64,000 bases of DNA from Allacma fusca (Eukaryota > Arthropoda > Collembola > Symphypleona > Sminthuridae): assembly GCA_947179485.1 (NCBI GenBank), contig OX359246.1, positions 4,340,001-4,404,000 on the forward strand, written 5' to 3'. This document shows, piece by piece, positions 39,784 through 49,481 of this stretch. The notes beneath the pieces are model-generated. The model was not told the origin of the DNA, searched no databases, and saw only the letters and a list, made by a program, of their open reading frames with translations. Every line of letters begins with the position of its first letter. The stretch's first letter is position 1. Made by a program: the position numbers and the translations under genes.

Positions 39784-40106
39784 TTTTTTAATTTGGAAAA
39801 TATTATTGTGTGTATTTCAAAGACGGGATTCAAACTCGGACAAGAATTGATGTAGTTCTGAGTGTCGATTTGGAATTTTCACCCGTTTATATACCCGAAA
39901 AAAAAAGTGAATCACCGCACACGTGTGTATAGCACGCGACACCCGAACCCTGAGAAAATCTGACTTTACAGTTTCTCATCATCAACTTGAATAATTACCG
40001 TGAGAAAATAATCACACCGAGTTTCCCACGATTCTACCCGGTAAAATAGTGAATCACCGAAAGTTTGAATACGTATCTTTTTTAGAGAAAATATTTCATT
40101 CTTGCG
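39784..40106. promoter_or_regulatory. Divergent promoter region between two cargo genes
   Basis: This 323-bp gap separates the starts of the 215-aa gene (minus) and the helicase (plus). It contains repeated GAATCACCG (39909-39917, 40051-40059) and TGAGAAAA motifs (39951-39958, 39999-40006). On the minus strand a TATA-like TATAAACGG lies at 39886-39894, about 105 bp upstream of that start codon. The promoter role is inferred from layout. Confidence 0.4.
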
Positions 40107-41727
40107 ATGGAGATCATAGAGCCGAGAATGCTCACAAAATGGGCTGCCGGGTGGAAGGCATTAGATTCACCCGAACCTGCTATTCCAATTTCCGATCTCA
40201 GCTTACAACAAAGAGTCGTTTTGGATCAAGTAAAACAGCATTTAAAAAGACCCGAGAAAGTTCAAATGGTAGATCCTCTACGGATATTAATCCAAGGATT
40301 ACCAGGCAGTGGCAAGACTCTATTAGGTCACCATATAAAGTACATTCTCGAGCAACATCGAAAAATCAACCCATCTTTCAAGTTTGCAATTACGGCATAC
40401 ACTGGATCGTCTGCATCCATATTGTCTGGAACAACAATTCATTCCCTGTTTGGAATTCCATTGTACTTTAAGCCGGAAGACCAAGACAAATTTCTTCAGT
40501 CTTTTAGTGTCACGAGTCCAAAAGCAATTAGACTGAGGTTGATAAAATTCATCTTGGTTGATGAGGTTTCATTTGTGGGAAAGCGAATGCTTCAACTAAT
40601 TGACAACATTTTAAAGAAGGTCAGCTTTATAGACAAGGACAAGCCTTTTGCCAACAAGAGCATTATTATGATGGGCGATATTTGGCAGCTGGGGCCAGTT
40701 GGGGATTTCGAACTCTATACAAAGCCAGTCCTAGACTCTCCACAACACTTGGCAGCGTTCGATCTCTACCGTTCCTTTGAGAATGTCTTTGCTCTCAAAA
40801 ATTCGTATAGACAAGGAGGGGATGACGAGTCATCTGCCAAACATCGTCAGTTACTAGAGCGGTTGAAACGAGGTGGATGTCAAAAAGATGATATCGATTT
40901 TCTTTCCACTCGGATAAAGAATAAGCTTTCCGAGGATGAAATTCGGCTGTTCAGGAACCGTCTACACATTTTTCCAACGAATTCTCAAGTACGCGCTCAC
41001 AATTTGTAAGTTTTTTTATCAGTATTACATTAGTTTTTAGTTTTGAAGAAAAAAAATACAAGCTAGTTTCTCTACTAGATCAGTTTTAAAATCAACGTAC
41101 GCTCCGGATGAGATTATCGTCATTGAAAACGGTGACGAAATTCTTCAGATTGCAGTTGGGGCATCAGTAATTCTCCAAAAGAATTTGAATATTGAATGGG
41201 GGCTTGTAAATTCAGCCCGCGGAACTATCAAGAAAGTCCACTATAAAGAAGACGTAGCATACTGTATAGTGGTTGACTTCCCAAACTATACAGGAAACAT
41301 GCAAGAAATGGAAACATTTGGTGGAGTGCCCATTTTTAAGACGTTTACAAACACGTATTGTAGGGATACCAATCGATTTATTTGGGTGAATAAATTTCCA
41401 ATTGGTTTATGTTATGGATCCACCATTCATAAAATCCAAGGTCAGACCCTACCTTCGGTGGCAGTTTACTTGGGAAGCTCGCAAATGTTTCCCGGTATGG
41501 ACTACATAGCCCTCAGTCGAACGAGAAAGATTGAAAATCTAATGATTTTGGATGAAAACATTTCCCAGAATAGATTTTGCAATCAGAACCCGGGCGAAAA
41601 AATTGAAGAGGAAAACAGATTGATGGGCGAGGAAAAATATTCTCAGTTTGCTCCAAGAATGGGCAACCAGAATGTAAGTACATACTTGATGTACAGGGAA
41701 TTGAATGTCAAATCCAAATTGGTATAA
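40107..41727 (+). CDS. PIF1-like SF1B DNA helicase (515 aa, 2 exons)
   Basis: Exons 40107-41005 and 41079-41727 join in phase (73-nt intron), 1548 nt. Motif I is Gly64-Leu-Pro-Gly-Ser-Gly-Lys-Thr71, motif II is Leu-Val-Asp-Glu-Val-Ser (about 150), and motif III is Gly-Asp-Ile-Trp-Gln-Leu-Gly-Pro (about 190). Exon 2 has the PIF1/RecD-like C-terminal motifs Thr-Ile-His-Lys-Ile-Gln-Gly-Gln-Thr-Leu and Tyr-Ile-Ala-Leu-Ser-Arg-Thr-Arg. All motifs needed for ATP-driven 5'-3' unwinding are present. In the element it could unwind DNA ahead of the polymerase or resolve ends. No defect seen. Whether it came from a host gene or a Helitron-like source is not decidable here. Confidence 0.85.
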
Positions 41728-42244
41728 TATCCATGTAAACCATTGTTTTAACTGTATAATAAATAACTCTTCTTTCTACGCACCCCAATATGACGAATGG
41801 TACATATACATAGATCGGACCTAATAAACTCATCAACTATGTGCATTGTATGTAGATATATAGCTAGGATTCAGTTGTATTGTAAAACCCTTTTAAATTC
41901 CAGATTAAATATAAACATTGTTTTTTACTACCTGCTTTTATTGCAAATAGTTTGATGATAGAATCGCTGGTATCAACGATACGATTGAGTTCTTCACAAC
42001 ACAACTTGCATACAGCATAATGGTAAATGGCATATGCAATTTGCACTGATTAGGGCTAGGAATTAATTAACTCATGGATAATCGTGTAAATATCTGGATT
42101 CAATTGCTTTTACGGTTTCATTACGACTCTCCATATTTTTCTCACCTCGACTTTCCGTTTCGTTCTGCTTACAATTTTTATTTGCATTCGAGTTTTATAC
42201 TTTTTATTTATTATTTGTTTTTTTTTGTTTGTTTGTCTATGTAG
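41728..42244. other. Gap containing the second copy of an inverted duplication
   Basis: After the helicase stop there is an AATAAA (41759). The stretch 42085-42201 is the inverted copy of 25508-25622, about 93 percent alike by eye. The rest is AT-rich and featureless. An upstream first exon of the next gene must lie here or the next gene has lost its start. Confidence 0.6.
42085..42201. repeat. Inverted duplication inside the Polinton, copy 2
   Basis: Reverse-complement match to 25508-25622; see that entry. It includes the antisense of the small membrane protein's start. Confidence 0.85.
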
Positions 42245-45222
42245 ACTTGGCATCGATGTCTTTTGGGGAAAGGTATTCAACCAGGACGGTAAAGGAAAAC
42301 CTTGGACTTGGAAAGAAGTTGCTTGTTCTCCCTTGAGCAATATAACTCTACCCAAATTTACAAGAAATGATCTAAAACTCCAAGAAAATTACATGTCTTT
42401 TGATCATGTTATAGAAGTGGGATTTGAGAAAGCGAGGAGGAAATGGTTCGAATGTCCAGCCATTTTACTTAACTTGAAATCATTTGATTTTGTCCCGAGT
42501 AAGCATAAGAGCTCGCTTAATTCCGAGTTCAAAGACCTAAGGGATTATGAATGGAAGCGATTTGAATTACCGAGACGGTCAGATGAACAACCACTCTCGT
42601 TCTTGTATGATGTGAGAGCTGAAAATCACGCAAGGTCATCAAATGGTAGATAAAGTTTTCCTTCTAGTCTAAAGTTTAGTTACTCGGGTAAAATGTATGC
42701 AGAGAATTTTTATACCCCTATATGATTCTGACTTTATTACAGTTTATAACATTGACAACAATATTAAGGGTAGGAAAAGTATATTTTTTCACCCTGCTGA
42801 AAAAACTATCCAACATTTGGTAAATACGATTCGAGAATCATATCAGGATCAGCGAATTGTGACGGCTGCTCCGGTGCATACTATTGCCTACTCACCATTC
42901 TAGGGAAATCCCGATTACATTCCAGCATTCAACCCCGATCATCTTGATAATGCAATAAAGTATTTGTCGGGAAATGGCGTTCTCGGAGTCACGACACCAT
43001 GTATGGTGACTCTGAATGCTAACATGATAACTCCTTTTGGATTCAACGAGCAGAGTGAGTTTAAAATGATCCTGGACTGTATGGTATTCCTAACGCGCTT
43101 TCATAGTTATTAATAGTCCCCCCTTTTAGAACTTGGTGAGCTGGACATTGTCACCCACAACTGGAATGATAAGCACCCGGAGTGGATTCAAAAAATTGTT
43201 GTGGTGGTTCCTCCATCGGCATTCGATAATCTTACAAAAGAGTCGCTGATCACCAGGATTGCTAAATTTGAGACCGATCAGCTAAATGCTAATGAATTTA
43301 GCGAGTGTCAGAATTACCTAGACAGTCATAGGTTTTTCTTAACGCTCAAAACACTATACATGCTCGACATTGGATTCTTTGTAGGATTCTTAAACGTCGG
43401 GGACGCTATAGTAATTCAACCAGGCTGTGCAAAATTTACATTTTCCTGCACAATCAATCAGAGCATCGGAATGTGTTATTATTCCAGGGTACTAACCCAT
43501 CATTCAAGTCCTATTTTTTTTAATTTACTTTCTTTTACTCTATAAACAAGAGCGTAATTTATCTTTGCACAGAAATATGACCAGATTTTGAGTCAGCGAG
43601 TCGAATGTACAGAAAATTGTGAACAAATGCACGGAGCAGAGAAGGCAAAGTTTAGTATTGATGACTTTACGAGCGCTTTATTCCGACAAAAGAGTACTAA
43701 GGACTCTATCAGTCAGCACGTGGTAGCACAGGATGACAGTGATCCGGGTGAGAGTCCTGATGATCGTGATAGTCCAAGTTCTGGTAATGATTCTGATAAA
43801 GATGGACCAAGTCCGGGTGGTAATAGCGGGTTGGGCGATGATGACGTACCTGGATCTGATGTCCCGCATTCAGATGGGAATGGTAATCCGAGACGTGATG
43901 TTGTGCAGGATCAGGCCGGTGATGATCCACCATCCGGGCGGTGTAATTACCCGAGACCAGACGATGGGCTATCATCATCCGATGAAACCGATATATTGAA
44001 TGATGACTGTATTAATGAGCAATTCACTAGCCTTGATGGATCCACCAATACAGATCTGAACTGTTTGGCTACTACTACTTTGGGTGATGTCTCGAAATAT
44101 GTATCGGGAGTGAAAAGACGGAAACATCCGGACAACAAACGTCGCGGGAGAAAGAAGAACAAACAGAATAAAAGGAAGTTAAAAGAACAAAAATGTTGCC
44201 ATCCTTTCACTTCTTTTCAGGAATCTGGAACATGTATTGCCTTGAGCAAGCAATTGTGTTTCCCGTCAAGTACTTTCGTCAGGGCAATATCATCCCATGT
44301 GCCTAACACAAATATGGTATATCTAGCAATTCTCTTGAATGTATACTCATGTTTTTTATAATTAGCAAACAAAAAAAAATTTTTTGTCCATGTGCATTAC
44401 AAAACTATATATTTACTAGTATTATACTAGTGTTAGTATATTTTTAGTAAACATGTATTTTTTTTGTTGTGCACATGGATAAATATATTTTTTTTTGTTT
44501 TTTTTAATTTTAAAACCACGAGCATGCAATCGAAATAATTGAATCTAATTTCATTACAGGAATGTGATAGCAATGTGAATATAAATGATCAATGTAACCA
44601 CTATTGTATGCGCGCATAAAGAATGTTTTGCTTTGCAGCTCGGATATCACCAGACTTCATTCTCACAAAACAAATAAAATACTTTTTTTGTCTATCCACA
44701 TTACAAGTATACATGTATACTATTATTGTATTTTTGTAATGCACATGGACGAAAACATTTTATTTGTTTTCTATTTATAAAACCATAAATACACTCAAAA
44801 TAATCGTACGTAATTTCCTTACAGCAATGTGAATATAAATGATCAATGTAATCACTATTGTATGCGTGCATAAATGTTTTTATTTACAGCATGGATATGG
44901 GCAGACCTCATTCCCACCCATAAGCGGAGATAGACCCACATCAAGTTATCCAAATGGAAACTTACTCGCTACTAGCATTCAAGTAATTTTCATTCCCATG
45001 AATAAGGAATCCTGTGTTTATTAGATCGTTTGTATTATCATTATTATAAGACAACAATTTCTGTTACAGTATAATGTTGGGGAAACACCGATCCAGTTCT
45101 TACCTAGGGCTGGAAGTTTGTCTAATCAGTTTGCAGCTGAATGGAACTCGAAACAGATGGATACAGGTGTCATGCCTCACACATTTGGTCAAATCAATGG
45201 ACCATATTTGAATAATTATTGA
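42245..45222 (+). pseudogene. JmjC-like multi-exon cargo gene, probably broken
   Basis: Exons read as 42245-42645, 42703-43054, 43130-43488, 43573-44316, 44890-44982 and 45070-45222; the last four junctions keep phase. Two problems appear. The first junction does not close in frame with the obvious GT-AG pair, and TAG at 42901-42903 interrupts exon 2 while the same frame continues sensibly. The middle (42904-43488) follows the order of a KDM4-like JmjC fold: Leu-Gly-Val-Thr-Thr-Pro, then Phe-Gly-Phe-Asn-Glu, then Ile-Val-Val-Val-Val-Pro-Pro, a Leu-Asp-Ser-His-Arg segment, and Gly-Asp-Ala-Ile-Val-Ile-Gln-Pro-Gly. The His-x-Asp/Glu and final His that bind iron appear replaced (Asn-Glu; Ala-Lys), so activity is unlikely. 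Exon 4 adds an Asp/Ser/Gly-rich acidic stretch and a strong basic nuclear signal (Arg-Arg-Gly-Arg-Lys-Lys). A chromatin-binding role is inference. Confidence 0.45.
44440..44935. repeat. Tandem duplication of an intron-exon unit (about 245 bp)
   Basis: Two related blocks occur: one with AATGTGAATATAAATGATCA at about 44573 and a second at about 44827. Each is followed by an acceptor and an exon-like piece (Gly-Tyr-His-Gln-Thr-Ser-Phe at about 44640; Gly-Tyr-Gly-Gln-Thr-Ser-Phe at about 44893). Only the second copy opens into the downstream exon; the first runs into a stop. The duplication therefore created a decoy or alternative exon in the JmjC-like gene. Confidence 0.7.
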
Positions 45223-45591
45223 TGATTTTTATTACATTCCCTCAATTGACTTGGAAAGTTTTTTTATTCTTTTGTTTAAAAATGGACAATTACTGTATTT
45301 ATGGTAACCCACAATTGCTCATCCGATACAATTTATAACTTTATAATTGTTTTGTTTTGGTGAAATTAATATTTTTAATTTTAAAAGCATTAAAAAGATA
45401 ATTCCATGTACAAGCTGAATGGAAATAATTTGCCATGTTTATAATAAAATCCTTACATATAGATACTCCATTATATTGTTTGGTCTCCAAAAAATCTTAT
45501 AATCTATATTAGCATTGTTTTTGTAATGGTTTCACATTACCTGAAATTTGTTCTTGGGTTTAGTAAATATGTGTTCACTCAAAGACATAGT
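45223..45591. terminator. 3' region between JmjC-like and BIR genes
   Basis: AT-rich convergent 3' region with AATAAA on the plus strand at about 45443 and AT-rich sequence beyond the BIR gene stop (45592). No gene. Confidence 0.4.
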
Positions 45592-46797
45592 CTACATTAG
45601 TGTTTTAAACTTATACTCCTCGTCAACAACGGGTACTGGGATGGGCACGTTTGAGATGCCGTAAGGTCGACCGGACATAAGGGGACACCTGTCTGCATAA
45701 CCTTTGTGCTCCACCTCTGGGTCATCACCGGGAATCCAGTCACAAAGTGTGACGTTACACCAGTGACAAGAAACAGAGTCATTCCTACCGGTATAGAAGA
45801 ACCCGAGCTTTGCAAGTTCCATGGGTGAGACGAAATGGCTCGTCCATGGTAAGTTGCCGTATTGATCCCGGTTGAAGAATGATTTGAGTCGGTGGTACTC
45901 ATATCTTCTCAATTCCATCCGAGGAGCAAAGTCGCTAAAATATATTTTAGAACAGGGTATAAGTTGTTAGTTTTACAATTATTATAACAACAACTTCTTG
46001 TACTTACTTATGCTGCTCGGTGTTGAACTGAACAACTTTCCACTTTGAAGCAAAACTTAACGCCTGGAAAGAATCCACCACATCTCCCATCTTGGTGGAG
46101 ATCTGATCAGCGTTCGTTGTGGTATGTGTAGTTTCCGCCTTGCTTGTAGATGGAATAGGTTCCGTGGACACTTTGACACAATAATAATTAATAAATAATT
46201 AAGACTTGACATTATGTTATATGATTACCTTCACTTTCCGATGGCACTTCAATAGGCACATTTGGCTTCCAGTTGGGTGTATACTTCCAGATAAATGGAC
46301 ACTCTTCCCCACCATATAGTTTATGTTGGTGTATCGGATCATCAGTGGGTATCCAGTCAATTATCGTCACTCTACACCAGTAACATGTTACTGCGTCACC
46401 CATTCCAGTGTAGTAGAATCCACTCTTGGCAAGGTCCAAGGGTGAAACAAAATGACTCGTCCATGGAAAGTTTCCAAATTTGTCTCTCTTGAAAAACGAT
46501 GCAAGCCGATGGTACTCATACCTTCTGAGTTCCTCCAGTGGAGCAATCCCACTGTAAAAATAATATATATTCACATTTGGTTTAACGCATTGTGTGATTA
46601 AAAGTGTTATAAACTTACTCGTCCACTTGAATATTGTAGGAAACACGGTCTCGCATCCTCCTACGACTGAGATTGAACCAAGCTTGATTGCGGTCAAAGT
46701 TCCTCGATCCTCTTGAGTTTCTATCGGTTCTAACCACATCCTCAGACTTTGTAGTTTCCATTCTAGTTGCTGCAAATAAGGATAGTCCTTTACCCAT
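45592..46797 (-). CDS. Two-BIR inhibitor-of-apoptosis-like protein (335 aa, 4 exons)
   Basis: Exons 46619-46797, 46229-46551, 46008-46170 and 45592-45934 join in phase throughout (1008 nt). Two BIR domains are clear, each with a Ser-Phe-Phe start, Trp-Thr-Ser-His-Phe-Val-Ser-Pro, Leu-Ala-Lys-x-Gly-Phe, and the zinc ligands in exact BIR spacing: C-x2-C-x16-H-x7-C in exon 2 and C-x2-C-x16-H-x6-C in exon 4. The near-identical repeats around them point to internal duplication. No RING or CARD is visible. BIR proteins of this kind bind caspases or their activators, so the likely role is to delay death of the host cell. It is the rightmost gene, transcribed inward from the right terminal repeat. 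Intact. Confidence 0.85.
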
Positions 46798-47045
46798 ATT
46801 ACTGGAAATGAGCAGTGATGAACTCGAGTAAAAGTTTCTCTGTATTTATACCCATACTGTTTTCCGTTGTAAATTGTATATGAATCACACTAGTTGGGAA
46901 ATTCGGTTTCACTCCTTTCCCACAGTGATGCTATCACAAATATATGCAAATTAATATACAGGTGGGATACCACAGACCGTTGAGTATTCTACACACCTGT
47001 CCTGTGATTAACTCGACCTCACATCAAGCACACACATTTACATAA
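46798..47045. promoter_or_regulatory. Region upstream of the BIR gene
   Basis: Lies between the BIR gene start and the inner end of the right terminal repeat. On the minus strand GTATAAATA is read from about 46843-46851, about 50 bp upstream of the start codon, a plausible TATA box. No other gene visible. Confidence 0.45.
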
Positions 47046-47495
47046 TAGGGGAAAGTAACTTTTTTTTCATGTACACATATTCACGTAATGTACATAAACA
47101 TAATTTCAAACACTTACAAATTCACTTTAATGATTTTTTTATTAACAGCCTTTCTCCAACAAATAATTCCAACTTACAATCAATTTTCATACTTTTTCCC
47201 AGTCACTATTTACTAATGCTCACCTCTTAAAAAACAAATCCGAATTTTCCTCCACTTGACTCATAATAAAAGATGCAAAATACGTTAGGAAATGGTGCCT
47301 CGACGATGATACACGTATGACACATACATTATATGCATATGTATATACACCAGGGTAAGTTCAAATTAACAGAGCTTCTTCCCTCTCTTCCCGCACACAC
47401 ACTATCCCATCATTCCCTAGGTTACCCAAGCCATAACATGAATCAACCAAAAAATCGATAAATACTCGGTTGATTCATGGTAAACTACTACTACT
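47046..47495. repeat. Right terminal inverted repeat of the Polinton
   Basis: Inverted counterpart of 22649-23352, about 250 bp shorter. The outer hairpin-forming pair is conserved (CATGAATCAACC at 47437-47448 and its complement at 47468-47479). Ends CTACTACT at 47495. Confidence 0.85.
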
Positions 47496-47501
47496 GTTCG
47501 C
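47496..47501. repeat. Polinton target-site duplication, right copy
   Basis: GTTCGC, identical to 22643-22648. Confidence 0.95.
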
Positions 47502-47900
47502 AACTTTACATGTGAGATTAAGCAGACCCAAATTCTTCATACTTAACAGAGAAAGTTGTTATACACACTAAACACTTAGCTATCTGGTCATCTTTGCATT
47601 TCAACGTAACCAATTTTTGGAATTTATAACCTCTTCGTATTTGTCACGTTTGTAATTGCATTTTTATGATTTTATTAGTTTTATGCAGATGGCACAAGAT
47701 GATCTTGTTTGTATCGATTTCCTGTAAAAGTACATATTGTATTTTTCTCTTAGGAAATCTCTCATAAATTTAATTACTTTTTGAGCTTGACGTTTCCGGG
47801 ACATTTACCTGTCCCGTAATACACCCTTCCGCGACACGGGACAAAGATTGTCATTCCGGGACATCTAGGAAGCCTATTTCAACGCATCACTATTATGCAA
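47502..47900 (-). pseudogene. Right-hand remainder of hAT copy 2 repeat
   Basis: Continues the repeat interrupted by the Polinton: ACTTTACATGTGAGATTAAGCAG matches the complement of 3313-3345, and CCGGGACA/TGTCCCG motifs at 47790-47870 match those near 2785-2880. No coding piece remains here. Confidence 0.6.
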
Positions 47901-49481
47901 GTATAATGTAAAACTGAGGTCATTGGGAGTTCTGTTAAGCATGTGAAAAGCAGCGTGGGTGGAAAAAGTGTCCGTGACTTCACACAGGGAAATGACATAT
48001 CACTTTTAGCCATAATTAATTACTTATAACATAAAAAATCATATACATATATGTACATAATCATGTTGAGTCATACGTAATACCTATGAACAGCTGCATC
48101 TAGGATATAAAAAAAAGTAAATCTATATTTGTTTGCATATGTTTTAACTCGTCTGACAAAAACTTGCACTATTACAAATAGGATTCAAACCTTGAACTAT
48201 ACCTATCAATTTTAATGTTTAGTGGCTCAAAGTCAATGTCGCGTTAGCCTCTGTTTCTATATATTTTGACCCGATCAAGAATACTAGTAGGTTCGAGAGA
48301 TTCTTTGAATTTCAAACTAATTTTTGATGGAGTTGGGTAAGGGTGGCCTTGCTATCGCTTAGAAAGCATATAATTTTATGTCGAGGTGATCACGAGGCTC
48401 AAACGACATGAAATTTTGTATATACATGAAATCCACAGATATATTTAACTACTTGCATATTTAATTAAAAATGTCGTACGTACATCGTAGGAGAAATTTT
48501 GGCGGACTAATCCTAAAAACAAAGATTTTGTATAAACGTTTAACATTTATTTGGCTAAAAAGGACACTTCTGAGGGTTGGACCTCCCCCCTGAGGACAAA
48601 TTGCGTTTTGATCAATATAAGCTTTTTAAAAAAATTGCAGATTAGAATTCAAATCAACCGGTGTTCAAAATTGAAAAAAAAAATTAGGGGAACCTTATGG
48701 CACTCGAAAAATGGCAAAGTTAAAAAATATTGATTAACAATAGCTCATTTAGAAGGTATTTAATTGCTATAGACTTTGTAATCATGTCAAACGAATTTCA
48801 CTATCCTAATCAAAAATTTGGCGGGACATTTGATGGGATCGAATTGTTTTGCCAAAATTTCAAAATATTTTTCCAGCGGAAGAAATCATTTAAAAATTGG
48901 TCCATCTCGTCGGGACAAGTTGTCCTAAAATGGAGTTTTGAAATTTAAATTACTTTAAGTATACGTCATACCTGTGTACTGCCGCCTCTAGGCTGTAAAA
49001 CAACAAATCTATTGGTATATGTATGCATTAAGTTTGACTCGTCTGCCAAAAACTTGCACTATTGCCAAAACCAAATCATCAACTCCTTTCCAATTTTAAT
49101 ATTATGTGGCTCAAAGCCAATGTCGCGTTAGCCTCTATCTCTATAAATTTTGACCCCATGAAGAATTCTGGTAGGTTCAAGAGATTCTTTGAATTTGAAA
49201 CCAATTTTTTATGGAGTTGGGCTAGGGTGGCGTGTATACTCTTGCCCGAAAGCATATACTTTTATGTCGAGGTGATCAAGAGGCTCAAACGGCATGAAAT
49301 TTAGTACATAAATATAATCCACAGCAGTGCTCGGACTGGGTACGGGTAATACTCGGGTAAATGGGTACGGGTACAGGTATGGGTACTACCCGGTAAAGAA
49401 GTTGCGTACTCGCAAGTACGCGGGTACTACCCGGGTACTCTTGATTTTAGGCAATAAAGTGGGTACAGGTACGGGTACGGG

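Larger units (their letters stand above)
22649..47495. mobile_element. Complete Polinton/Maverick (adintovirus-like) element, 24,847 bp
   Basis: The termini are AGTAGTAGTAGTTTACC and its exact complement, flanked by the GTTCGC duplication. All hallmark genes are present: protein-primed DNA polymerase, adenain-like protease, two capsid proteins, retroviral-type integrase and packaging ATPase. Gene order is polymerase (plus strand) converging on a minus-strand morphogenesis block. A right half follows with cargo genes on both strands. Known Polintons are 15-40 kb and are thought to be integrated or endogenous virus-like elements replicating by protein priming. The element is nearly intact; in-frame stops are seen upstream of the polymerase and in the JmjC-like gene. 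Confidence 0.95.

Noticed and set aside
42870-42903. Short intron removing the TAG in the JmjC-like gene
   Set aside because: The only GT-AG pair there would give a 34-nt intron, too short to be credible.
43678-43999. Alternative frames over the Asp-rich region (His-rich and Ile/Val-rich ORFs)
   Set aside because: Shadows of the GAT/GGT-rich coding strand of the JmjC-like gene exon.
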